Source: Bipolaris cookei | Taxonomy: Eukaryota > Ascomycota > Dothideomycetes > Pleosporales > Pleosporaceae | DNA length: 64,000 nucleotides | Direction of reading: 5' to 3' | Assembly (NCBI GenBank): GCA_002286855.1 | Contig: NRSV01000005.1 | Coordinates: 248,001 to 312,000 of the forward strand | Shown: in pieces, positions 45,397-54,959 of the stretch | How the letters are laid out: each line of letters opens with the position of its first letter | Position numbering within the stretch: the stretch's first letter is position 1 | The notes under the pieces: model-generated | Told to the model about the DNA's origin: nothing | The model's input: only the letters and a program-made list of their open reading frames with translations | The model's database searches: none | Made by a program: the position numbers and the translations under genes

Positions 45397-46920
45397 ATGT
45401 CTTCTCCGCTTACGGTGCGGAATTTGACTCCGACCGCTATTTCTTTGCTGCGTGTTGAGCGGTTTGAAGATCCAAATACACTACAATCAAAAGCCCATGG
45501 ATACTTTTTGAGTCCCAAAAGTACTACGCTCGCAACACCTACGTCGCCAGAGCTCACTGGGCATGCCCAGAGCTTCAACTATCAAGACCTTGAAATCGCA
45601 TTACAGCCTTTTGAATCCTATACGCTTAGGTTCTCCAACCCAACTCAGCCTAGCAATGCAGCTACACTGTCGAGCCCAGTGCTCCGTATTACGATTCAAA
45701 CAGCCAGCACTGAACGCTATCGCATCGACTCGAATCCTTCGTACACGCAAAAGTCGACGCAAGCCTTTACTGCACTCTCTGCAAATCCTTCTGCAACCTA
45801 CAAGGCCACATTTCACCCTTCCAAGCCAATTCCTCACCTGGCAATTCAAAGCAACCACATTCCCAGCTATGCCTCATGGATGTCCACACTCCCCGACAAC
45901 CTCCCTCTCTCAGCAATCAGCATACCCGGAACGCACAACTCACACACGCACTACCGTGCCTTGCCATCCGTCAGATGTCAAGTCCACGACATAAGAACCC
46001 AACTGGAAAACGGAATCCGCTTCCTCGACATACGCGTGCAACCCATCCACGCAACCGACTCCTCCAAAAAAGACCTCTACCTCGTCCACGGCGCCTTCCC
46101 TATCAGCCTAACCGGCCCCAAATATCTCGCCCCCATCCTCCAAACCTGCTACGACTTCCTCACCGCCCACCCCAGCGAAACCCTCCTCCTCAGCCTAAAA
46201 AGAGAAGGTGTAGGTAGCGCAACGGATGAACACCTCGCTGCTGTACTGGAAAAACACTACATAACCCCCAATTCCTCCCGCTGGTACACTGAAAACAAAA
46301 CCCCCTACCTCGGTTCTGTCCGTGGAAAACTCATCTTACTCCGCCGCTACTCTGTTCCCTCACCCTCTCAGGTCGAAAAGGAAGGACTAGACGCAACAGC
46401 CTGGCCCCACAACTCCGCTCACGCCGTCTTTCCTTCTTCTTCCTCTTCTACTTCACCAACACAAACATCCTTCTGCCTTCAAGACTACTGCGAAGTCCTC
46501 GTTCCTTCCTTAATCCCTACAAAGCTAGCCCATTGCACTGAGCATCTCGCCCGCGCAGCGGCAGTTACGCATCCGATACCAGGTCTGACAACGGATGCAA
46601 GACATCCCGTGCCCCCGGCGCCGTTGCATCTGAATTTTCTCAGCGCGAGTAATTTTTGGAAGAGGGGGTGTTGGCCGAGTGCTATTGCGAAGATCGTGAA
46701 TGAGGGGGTGGAGAGGGGGATGTGTGGCGGTCATCACTTACAGCATGTAGGTTTTGGGGAGGAGGAGAATGAGGTGGTCAGAAGGAAGGCGGAGAGCGGG
46801 GATGGAAGTACAGGTATTGTAATTATGGATTGTGTAGGGGAAAATGGGGATTGGGATTTAGTCCGGTTGGTGATTGGGATGAATATGGGTGTTTTGCTCA
46901 AGTATCCTTCTGTAGCTTGA
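45397..46920 (+). CDS. PI-specific phospholipase C-like protein (X domain only)
   Basis: A single exon of 507 residues. The X-box core starts LSAISIPGTHNSHTH (first catalytic His near residue 180), followed by GIRFLDIRVQP near 205 and DLYLVHGAFP (second catalytic His near 230). TLLLSLKREG and GKLILLRRY complete the TIM-barrel signature. Unlike eukaryotic signalling PLCs there is no Y box, PH or C2 domain. The N-terminal 160 residues look beta-rich and may form a lipid- or wall-binding domain. There is no signal peptide. It resembles bacterial-type PI-PLCs, widespread in ascomycetes, that cleave phosphatidylinositol or GPI lipids. The gene converges on the rhomboid gene with only 74 bp between stops. 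Confidence 0.88.
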   Translation: MSSPLTVRNLTPTAISLLRVERFEDPNTLQSKAHGYFLSPKSTTLATPTSPELTGHAQSFNYQDLEIALQPFESYTLRFSNPTQPSNAATLSSPVLRITIQTASTERYRIDSNPSYTQKSTQAFTALSANPSATYKATFHPSKPIPHLAIQSNHIPSYASWMSTLPDNLPLSAISIPGTHNSHTHYRALPSVRCQVHDIRTQLENGIRFLDIRVQPIHATDSSKKDLYLVHGAFPISLTGPKYLAPILQTCYDFLTAHPSETLLLSLKREGVGSATDEHLAAVLEKHYITPNSSRWYTENKTPYLGSVRGKLILLRRYSVPSPSQVEKEGLDATAWPHNSAHAVFPSSSSSTSPTQTSFCLQDYCEVLVPSLIPTKLAHCTEHLARAAAVTHPIPGLTTDARHPVPPAPLHLNFLSASNFWKRGCWPSAIAKIVNEGVERGMCGGHHLQHVGFGEEENEVVRRKAESGDGSTGIVIMDCVGENGDWDLVRLVIGMNMGVLLKYPSVA

Positions 46921-46970
46921 AGATGGGGTTTGTCTGTACAAAAGGTGTATAATATATATTACATATATTC

Positions 46971-46988
46971 CACACACACACACACACA
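46971..46988. repeat. CA dinucleotide microsatellite
   Basis: Nine CA units in the 74-bp gap between two convergent genes, so probably within both 3' untranslated regions. Confidence 0.85.
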
Positions 46989-46994
46989 TCTCCT

Positions 46995-48839
46995 CTACTT
47001 TCCACTCCCCACAAAATTCTGCTTAACCTCCTTAATCCCCTCCTTAGCAATGGCACCCACATCCATCACCTTCTCCGGCGTCCCAGCCCAACCCTGAACC
47101 TCCTGCTCCCTACCTACCGCAACTCTCTTCTCGCGCCACCCCGTAGCCCTCAAATACCCCGCCGTACCCATGCCCACGATCATCCCCCCAAAATGACTCG
47201 CATGATCCATCGTCGTGCGTTTCCGCATCGCCGAATGAATCTCCAGCACCACAAAGGCCGCAAAAAGCATCTTGGGCCAAAACGCCACCTCCTGGTCCTT
47301 GACCAGCGGAATCTTAATCTTCTCCTGGTCAGTAAGCAAGCAATACAGCGCTGAAATCCCCCAAATCGCCGCGGACGCCCCCACAGAGTGCGCCGTGATA
47401 TTGCCTCTGCCGAGATTCGCCCAGTACAACGAAGCCAGGGTGCCGAGCGCACCCGCACTCACATACGTGCCCATGAAGACGCCGCGACCGACGAGATCGC
47501 AGCACACGGGGCCGACGAGACACAGCATCATCATGTTTGCGAGGAGGTGTTCGTACTGGATGTGGCTAAAAACGTTGAGGACGCTCTGGATGGCGCGCGG
47601 GTAACCCGGGACGTGCATGAAGTAGCGTGTCATGAGGGGCCATAGGGGCATGATGCGCCAGCCCATGGCGACGATGCAGTTTGTGATGACGAGGGCACCG
47701 ATGGTGGCGGTTGTGGGGGAGAGATCGGGGAAGAGGCGGTAGGAGGGCGAGGGTGGGATGTAGTAGTGTGCAAAGGCCCAGGAGAGAGCGAGGGTGATGA
47801 GGACGAAGATGGTCATTGGGGTGAGGCGTTGGGACTAGAATGTATCGTTAGCAAGATTGTTAAGCATGGGGAGATGGGATAAAAGACGTACGAGAGTTGT
47901 TTGTGCCAGGAGTTCTTCCGGTGTCTTTGCATCCGTTACTTGGGCTGCTTTGTTGTACTTTTCCATTTCCTCTTTGCGTCGGCTGACTTGTTCACGGCCA
48001 AAGACGTCGATGTATGTCGTTTGACCAGGCTTCATGAGTTGCGTGCCAGTTGGTGTGCGCACCCATTCTCCGCTGGCGAGTTTCTCTTCCATCTCCCTCT
48101 CTTTCTGCTCCTTCTCCTCTGCTATGCGCGCAATCTCTTCCAGCCGTGCCCGCCGCTTTTCCTCGATGTTGAGCTCAAACTGACTCTTGCCCGCGTGCAG
48201 AATGCCAATCTTTTGATTCTCGGTCTCCTGGCGTATTCTCTCCTGCTCTTCCTTTTCCATTTGCTCGCGAAAGGCGCGGGCGGGGTCTTTGTATTTGGAC
48301 TCGGTTTCGGGGTCGGCGAGCCATAGCTCGTAGGCTATGCGATTGGCTTCCTTCTCGGCCCATTCTTCTGCTGCCCGCGCTTCGTCTATGGGGTACTTTG
48401 CTCGTAGCCATTCTAGCCCTTTGAGTGCGGTTTCACGGCTCACGTGGGTGTATTGCTTGCCCAGGTTGTCTACGCCGTAGTCGGCCAGGGAGCCTGCGGT
48501 GCGCCGGTGGTGCAGTATGCGTAGGACATTGTTGCCGTCTTGTGGCGATAACTTGCGGCCAAAGATGCGGTGTATGGTTGCTTCGCTGACTGGTCCTTCA
48601 GGCAGTGGTCCTATGCGTACGGTGCGCTTGCGAGATTGTGGGATGGCGGGGTTCTGCGGTGTATCGACGACTCTGGCGCGGTAATGTGAGGTACACGCAA
48701 AGAAGCGACATTGTGGTCGTGATGCCCGGTGTTTCTGGACGAGAGCCAGTAGCGGAGATGTTGATGCTTGCCGAGGGTGAGGTTGTGTAGTACAGAGGCG
48801 GCGCGTGAGGGAGGCGTATGTCGGGCGGAGAAGAGACAT
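46995..48839 (-). CDS. Mitochondrial rhomboid-family protein with long N-terminal extension
   Basis: Two exons, complement(join(46995..47834,47892..48839)), give 595 residues; the 57-bp intron has a GTACGT donor and a GCTAAC branch site. The second exon holds the rhomboid domain: first helix TIFVLITLALSWAFAHYYI, active-site Ser in HSVGASAAIWG near residue 468, and His in DHASHFGGMIVGMG near 526. The first exon gives an Arg/Ser/Thr-rich presequence, then about 220 mostly charged residues with a strong coiled coil (RRARLEEIARIAEEKEQKEREMEEK-type, near 205-245). Relatives of Pcp1/PARL process proteins in the inner membrane. The extension is unusual and could be read as two adjacent genes, but the frame and splice sites favour one. 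Confidence 0.82.
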
Positions 48840-49226
48840 GGCGAAATGTGCGCCCGTTCAGCCCCAGGCGTTTGCTGTACCGAAGCAAAAAGGGGCTCAA
48901 ACTGCGAGCCTATAATTTTTTAATAGTTATCTAGTATCTTCCAATGCGCCGAGGCGACCATTGCAAAGTGAGTGGGCTGCGAGCGATGGCACACTCGATG
49001 AATGCATCATACATCGTCCTCCACAAAATGTTGCCATGTCGGAGTCTGTGCTCAGCCCTACAACCTCACCATGCATTTGTATACATAACAGATCCACACT
49101 TCACTTCTTCCTTCATCACCAAGAGCTTTAAAAGTCACTGCGTTTTGCATTCATACTTCTTAATCATCATGATATATACATTGCACCTCTGCTGGTTTCC
49201 CCTGATGAACCCATCACACTATCAGC
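48840..49226. other. Intergenic region
   Basis: 387 bp between the rhomboid start and the acetylesterase stop. No gene seen. Confidence 0.5.
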
Positions 49227-50015
49227 CTACACATACGCAAACACATATTCGCCCTTCTCCAATTTATCCGCAATATCTTTAATGGGTGACACATACTCCG
49301 TGCTCAACTGTATCAGCCCCTTGTTCATGAGTAGTGCCACCAGATTGCCAAAGACAATGCTTCCTCCATTGTTGAGATGGGTATTGTCCGAAGGCGCCAG
49401 GTTATATGTATGCGCTTTATCGGGCCCAATGGCGTTTAGGTACTTTGTGCTCGCCGCATTGAGATCGATAACTTGCGCGCCAGTCTGACTCGCCACCTTG
49501 ATTGTTGCAGCTGTCACCTCGGACAGGTCCTCCTTGATACGGCCAGTTGAGTCAAAATTGCGCCTGCTGAGCGGAGTCACCAAGATAGGCCACGCCTGTA
49601 TGTCCAGCACATCGTGGACAAACCTCGCAAGGTTAGCCGAGTACTGTTCAATCGATATGTTGTTGGCCGGCTTCTGGTCGTTGTGTCCAAACTGACACGT
49701 TATATATACGTCGAATTCTTTGCTCGCGGCTTTTGCAGCTACGAGAACATTGGCCCAGTCGCCCCCCTCGCGGAACGACACCGTTGTCGCGCCGTTGTGG
49801 CCAAAGTTCTTTGCCGTCGCCCCGGCGTGCAGAGTCGTATTGATGAAGCCATCACCCCAGCCGCCTCCGTTTTCCGACTGAGGCGCCGTGGTTGAGTCGC
49901 CGGCTAGAGCAAAGAAGGGTGGTTTAGGCACTAGTTCCGGGTGAGCTTTAAGGGCCGTGGCTGTGATCGACGAAGCAAAAAGCCCAAGGTACGACAATGT
50001 TGAATAAAAAGGCAT
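49227..50015 (-). CDS. Secreted rhamnogalacturonan acetylesterase (SGNH, CE12-type)
   Basis: A single exon of 262 residues. It has a signal peptide (MPFYSTLSYLGLFASSITATA). SGNH blocks are visible: FALAGDSTTAP with the nucleophile Ser near residue 41, FGHNGATTVSF with the oxyanion Gly, FGHNDQK with the Asn, and PSDNTHLNNGG with the catalytic Asp and His near 218-221. The length is a little above the Aspergillus enzyme. Such enzymes remove acetyl groups from the rhamnogalacturonan I backbone of pectin and are typical of plant-associated fungi. There is no pectinase neighbour in the window. Confidence 0.92.
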   Translation of the reverse strand: MPFYSTLSYLGLFASSITATALKAHPELVPKPPFFALAGDSTTAPQSENGGGWGDGFINTTLHAGATAKNFGHNGATTVSFREGGDWANVLVAAKAASKEFDVYITCQFGHNDQKPANNISIEQYSANLARFVHDVLDIQAWPILVTPLSRRNFDSTGRIKEDLSEVTAATIKVASQTGAQVIDLNAASTKYLNAIGPDKAHTYNLAPSDNTHLNNGGSIVFGNLVALLMNKGLIQLSTEYVSPIKDIADKLEKGEYVFAYV

Positions 50016-50499
50016 TTTGGCTTGCTTGGATTTTTCGAATAAAAACTAAGATTTATATAAAGAATGCTTGGTTAATGCTCCCTCGACGACACGAAAATCT
50101 TCCACCTTTATGCATGTATGCGCCTCGGGCCTACTACTCCAACGATTTCGAACAGGGACTATTATTAGTGATGCACCCCATACTCCTTCGATTGACTCTT
50201 GGTGCAAAGGAGCGGTCTAGGTTGTTTAGGTTCAAAACAAATGGATAGATTCAACTTAAACTGCACTTTTCCACCAATCGGTTTAATCGCTCACGGCATG
50301 GCTCATGGCGCTCCGTGCCATTCACAGTCACCTATTTAACCATTTCGCTCACCAATGACATGATGGAAAGTATGCTTGAACACGCAATTGTCAGAGAACA
50401 TGGAGTCATTCATCTGATTACCGTGTGTTCCTTTGAGTTTGAGGGATAAATGACAATATCATAATCATGTCAGACAGCTATCTGACTGCAATGTAATGC
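50016..50499. other. Intergenic region
   Basis: Promoter of the acetylesterase and 3' flank of TRM11. No gene seen. Confidence 0.5.
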
Positions 50500-52107
50500 T
50501 CACGCTCCGGCATCTCCCTTGTCTTGACAAACCACCACATCCCCATCCACGTTATTTTCCTTCTTCATCCTCACAAACTCTTTCTTCATACTTTCAAACT
50601 CCTTGAATCCCTGAAAATACTTTCGGCGAAAGTCATTCAACTCACTCGCTCTTGTACCCTTTTCGTACTCCTTCTTGACAGCCTCCAACGCGCCCTCTGG
50701 CATTTCTGATTCACGACGACGCCGGTAGGTAAGTAGCCGGCGCGACCATTTGTTGAAAGCTTGCACGCACACCGATGTTAGTTCCAAGCTGGGATGCGAA
50801 GGTATTACAAGCTCAATGTCTTCATCGTTGGCAGTCGGCATCCACATGCTGAGTCGCCCGTTTTCCACCAGCGTCGCAACGGCAAACTCGAGTATATCGT
50901 CGAGCAGCGCAGTGAAGGAATACGGCCGCTTGGGTGGAATATACCCTGGTTCCTTGAACTGGTCCTGATGTGACTTCCGCTCTTTTTCGAGGAGCTCTTG
51001 GCGAGACCCAAGTACCTTGAGGCCTTCACGGATCCCGTAGGGTGGATCACACACGATGCCGTCGAGATAGCCTTTGCTGTTTTGACTGCCCGTTGGCAGA
51101 ATCCTGAGTGGTGTGTTTGTGAGATCCGACACAAAAGCGCCTAAATATCTCGATTCGATACCGTATTGTTTGAAGTTGCCGACTACATCGTACTTTCCCG
51201 TTTGTCCTCTTCGAGCACTTCCCCCCGTGCCCCGGATAGTGCGACCGTCGATATCGCTTCCAAAGACTACAGCACCAAAATGCGCACATGCGATTGGAAA
51301 GCCGCCGGTGCCCATGAACGGGTCGTAGAATATCTTGCCTGGTGCTACATGTGCGATATTCGCCGTGACGAGTGTGAGTTCCGCATCCATAGACGTGGTG
51401 CTAATGTAATGTCTTTTCTTGAGATCAAACGTCTTCTTGGCCTCGTTCCGACATGAATCCGCTATGAAGCGACCAAAGTAAAGGTACTTTGGTTGTTTGG
51501 CATCTAGCTCATAGTCTTCTAATACGCGGAATGCCACGTCTGGGTCGCGCATTCGTGGAGGTCCCTTGAATGCCATGTACGAGAAACTGTCGATGATCTC
51601 ACGCTGCTCGTCAGTTGATCTGCCCCCACGATAGCCTTCTATGGTGAAGCGGAATGAAGACGTCTCGTACTGAGACCATTTGCTTGCAGTTAGACTGCGG
51701 ACGGACTCATGGAGAGCATTGTACTCTGCGCCCTCGCCCCATAGCTCGTATATGCCTTGAGAGAGAATGCTGCGGGCGATGAGTTTTCGTGCTGCTGCAT
51801 CTGATGCTAGTTCCACAATACAGTATGGAGACTTGGACTGTTAGAATATGGGCTTTTTAAAGACAATGAAATGATTCTCCAAGGTGTCAGGGTAGATACG
51901 CAAAAAGATGAAATTCATACACACTCAATCGGACACAAAATAAATCAAAATATTTTAAAATAAACTGGGCAAAATAAAAAACACACTCACATCTTCCTGA
52001 TACTTGATAACCCGAAGTGCTATGCCCTCAACATCCGCCAAGGCCTGCAACTCGACCCTGCGGAAACTTTCGTGTGCCTGCGCCAGCCGAACCAGGTACT
52101 GCGGCAT
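50500..52107 (-). CDS. TRM11: tRNA (guanine10-N2)-methyltransferase catalytic subunit TRM11
   Basis: Two exons, complement(join(50500..51837,51991..52107)), give 484 residues. The 39-codon first exon starts MPQYLVRLAQAHESFRRVEL and joins via GTGAGT...CTAACAG to SKSPYCIVELAS, reconstituting the N-terminal domain of Trm11. The methyltransferase core shows FYDPFMGTGGFPIACAHFG (SAM motif) and VCDPPYGIREG near residue 300, the DPPY catalytic motif of N2-guanine and N6-adenine methylases. With Trm112 the enzyme makes m2G10 in cytosolic tRNAs. The C-terminal extension is Lys/Glu-rich. The gene ends the conserved block; the decayed transposon island starts 300 bp upstream of its start codon. Confidence 0.94.
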
Positions 52108-52421
52108 GGTCGCTTGTAGCCTTCCCCCCCCCAAAAGCGAAAACAGGCAGAAAAAGTTCAGAAGCTGGATTGTCCACAACCCTCACAGTACCGTATGTCA
52201 AGAAAAGCTTTCTGAACGAGGCATCGACTCCACAGACTGGGCGATCTTCCAAACCGTTGGTTTTGTCGTTGCCGTGGCGTCCGTGTCAAAATGTAGAGGA
52301 GTCACGAGTCCGTCTATCGCGCGCTAACAGATTGGAGTAAGACCTGTTTAGTCATCCATTTTTTGTCTATGTTTTAAGTTTCCGACTAGCCAGAGCTAAA
52401 TTACACTTCAGAAATAAAGAT
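52108..52421. promoter_or_regulatory. TRM11 upstream region
   Basis: 314 bp between the TRM11 start and the target-site duplication of element C. It holds the TRM11 promoter, with a C7 run near 52126-52132. If element C is recent, it has landed close to this promoter. Confidence 0.5.
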
Positions 52422-52423
52422 TA

Positions 52424-52494
52424 ACGTAAAGCACCACCGAGCGGGACACACCACCGAGTGGGACACTTTTTCTTGGCATCGCGAACTTCACGTA
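52424..52494 (+). repeat. Element C left 71-bp terminal inverted repeat
   Basis: It contains the 17-bp unit accaccgagcgggacac followed directly by accaccgagtgggacac (about 52433-52466), a likely double transposase-binding site. It differs from the right copy at two positions. Confidence 0.92.
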
Positions 52495-52503
52495 TGAATA
52501 ATA

Positions 52504-53217
52504 ATGACTCAACAACAGAACGCAATACTTATTCAGCGAGAAGGTAGAATTACTCTTACAGTTCAGGCCTTTCGTATGGATCGGTTTAAGAGCATTCGAC
52601 GCACTGCAGCAGCCTATAACGTGCCACATCAACAGGTCACTCGGCGGCTTCAAGGAATTACATTTCGTCCTAATACGCGGCCAAATTGCCGGAAACTAAC
52701 CCCAACTGAAGAGCAGACGATCGTACGATACATTCTTGACTTAGACTCCTGAGGATTCCCCCCCCCCTCCCCCCGCTTGTGTGAGGTAGCAGATATGGCA
52801 GACAAACTACTACGCGCACGAGATGGCCAGCCCTTGGGCAAGAACTGGGCAGAGCGATTCGTAACGCGTTCGGACGAGCTCAGAATAGCCTTCAATCAAG
52901 CAGAGGACCGCCAGAGAATATAGCAGGAGGATCCAGAGGTTATTAACGCGTGGTTCAAGCTCGTACGAGAGACAATTGAGAAGTATGGGGTTGATTCAAA
53001 CGACATCCATAACTTTGATGGAACTGGGTTTTGATGGGTGTAATTGGCTCAATAAAGGTAATTGCAGGTTCAGAACGTCGTACGAGACCTACTCTTGTTC
53101 AGCCAGGCAATCGCGAGTGGGTTACAGTCATCCAGAGCCTCTGCGCTGCGGGATACGTTACCCCACCATTCATCATCTACAAAGGACGCGTCCACATTTC
53201 TGCATGGTATGAAGAAG
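52504..53217 (+). pseudogene. Element C plus-arm transposase remnant (pogo type)
   Basis: From ATG 52504 the frame encodes a psq-like HTH (TAAAYNVPHQQVTRRLQG), then EEQTIVRYILDLDS, a TGA stop, a C-rich slip (a run of nine C), VADMADKLL, GKNWAERFV and, past a TAG, VINAWFKLV. The first catalytic Asp survives in NFDGTGF, where the usual Glu after it is Gly. A one-base shift then leads to QPGNREWVTVIQ and FIIYKGRVHISAWYEE, where similarity ends. The second and third catalytic blocks are absent, deleted at the junction with the other arm. Confidence 0.88.
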
Positions 53218-53219
53218 CA

Positions 53220-53450
53220 TATATACCGTACGATTGTCTGCTCTTCAGTTATAGTAAGCTTGCGGCAGTTTGGGGTTACTTGAGGCCGAAAAGTAATTTT
53301 GTTAAGCCGATCAGAAAGGCGCTGAAAAGGTATATTATAGGCAGCAGCAGCGCGTCGTGTAGTCTTAAGTTGGCCTGTATAAAAGGCCTGAAGAGCTAGA
53401 ATAATTCTACCTTCTCACTGAGTTAAAAAATCCTTAAGTTGTTGATGCAT
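53220..53450 (-). pseudogene. Element C minus-arm transposase N-terminal remnant
   Basis: Read leftwards from an ATG at 53450, the frame has one TGA after 11 codons, then EGRIILALQAFYTGQLK, TRRAAAAYNIPFQRLSDRL and NCRKLTITEEQTIVRYI. It lines up with the plus arm over about 75 residues (GRI..LQAF, RRxAAAYN, TEEQTIVRYI) but differs at roughly a third of positions, so the arms are not recent copies of each other. Confidence 0.85.
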
Positions 53451-53459
53451 AGTGTTTCG

Positions 53460-53530
53460 TACATGAAGTTCGCGATGCCAAGAAAAAGTGTCCCACTCGG
53501 TGGTGTGTCCCGCTCTGTGGTGCTTTACGT
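53460..53530 (-). repeat. Element C right 71-bp terminal inverted repeat
   Basis: Reverse complement of 52424-52494 with two mismatches, immediately followed by TA. Confidence 0.92.
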
Positions 53531-53606
53531 TAGTAAAGAAACTTGCTAATAGCCTCAGCGAGCTACCTTGCAATCTTAGATAGCTCACAGAGGAAATTCA
53601 TGTGGG

Positions 53607-53932
53607 TCAGCTCGGCTTTTCCAAAAAATAATCAAGAGTCTTCCCTTCTTCACCATCCGCCCGCAAAAGCACACGCAAAGCGTAGTGGCCGGTAGGGATA
53701 CTACCGAAGAATCCTTTAAAGGCTATTTCGGTATCGGGTGGAGCTCGATATTGTCTGCATCATCTGCGACTTGTATTTTGAATATGTCCTCGAAAACGGA
53801 GAAGCGTAAACGGTCGAATGCTTCGCTTACTATAGCAGTGTTGATTTTGCTAAACACAATACAGATATCCACCTTGGACATAAGTATAAAAAAGGACTCA
53901 GCAGAGAGAGACTGGTTTGTTCTGAGGGGCAA
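53607..53932 (-). pseudogene. Possible frameshifted coding remnant, unrecognised
   Basis: Two overlapping minus-strand frames look protein-like. One starts at 53932 and includes FDRLRFSVFEDIFKIQVADD. The other includes DTEIAFKGFFGSIPTGHYAL and VLLRADGEEGKTLDYFLEK, ending at a TGA (53607-53609). They could be one gene broken by a shift near 53730. I recognise no family, and it may be chance. Confidence 0.3.
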
Positions 53933-54959
53933 GCGGGCTACGAGGAGAACAATTTTCGTGTGTGAAAGTAAACGATTATTTAAGGGACTTCTTGAGAAAG
54001 TCAGTTGCCTTGCTGTCCTCTGTTGAAGTGGTTCAAGCCACTATGCTACATCGAGCCAATGTCATGGGCATGTGACCAGTGATAGTTCAAATAGAGGACA
54101 TAAATTTTTGGAAGTATCCTATGAACCTGCATGAAAGTTAGTATGTAGAACGTAAGGGTGATAAATTACTCGAAAGACGTCTTCAGTAGGAGAATACACT
54201 ATACTGCGGCCTACCACGTCTGACAGAGCACCTGTAGGGTCCGCTTAAACAGTTTCTTAGTCGTCCAAACACAATCAATTATCCTACATAGCATCATTTT
54301 CAAACGACTATCGCTCTTGATCTCCCCTATCTTAGATCAAGACTCAACCACTTCAAATCGTTGAGTCATCTGCTGTTAGGCTTGTTTTTTTCACATTGTT
54401 TTGAACTTTTATCTTGTTCCATCCGACAAGGTAATAAGCCGCAGTAGTAAGGCCTGTTGTAGCCAATTATGCAACGACCAAGAATCTTAGTTCAATTTGG
54501 CATTAGCTACACGGTCTACCTCGTACGAGCACTTCCTCACTCCCACCTAGATGTACTCCCCCAAATTGGATGACAGCCTTGGATATGATATGATCTAAAC
54601 AGTTACGCGCCTGGTTCTCGACTACCTATTGCGGTGAGTCTATAGCTGGCTCATTGCAATTATCTAAAGTCTGACGTCCGCAGCTATTACTAGAGGCATT
54701 TTTTAAAAATATGGAGCAGATCGATATAACAGATTGAGCTACCCACGTGTAAGACTTGGCCATGCTCAGTAATACCCACAACCTGCCTCTTTAAGGCGGT
54801 ATCCATGCAGTCGGGGCCTGCAGTCAATCGACGTTGCACACTTATATGCCTTAGATGGAGATGGACCCTCCGACCCTTCGCTTGACGAATTAGGAATACA
54901 AAGTATCAGTTCATTTCACTATCCAACATATTCGTTTGTATCGATTGAACAATCTCAAA
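53933..54959. other. AT-leaning decayed region
   Basis: One kb with no frame worth reporting. It lies between element C and the P450 pseudogene and looks like mutated, non-functional sequence. Confidence 0.5.

Larger units (their letters stand above)
52424..53530. mobile_element. Element C: 1107-bp pogo-type element with two inward-facing transposase 5' ends
   Basis: Perfect TA duplications flank it at 52422-52423 and 53531-53532. The terminal inverted repeats are 71 bp each with only two mismatches and begin ACGTAAAGCACCACCGAGC. The plus-strand arm (to about 53217) encodes a degraded transposase N-terminal half. The minus-strand arm (about 53220-53450) encodes a second, different transposase N-terminus. 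No C-terminal transposase sequence remains. Both start codons lie exactly 10 bp inside their terminal repeats. It is clearly non-autonomous. Confidence 0.88.
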
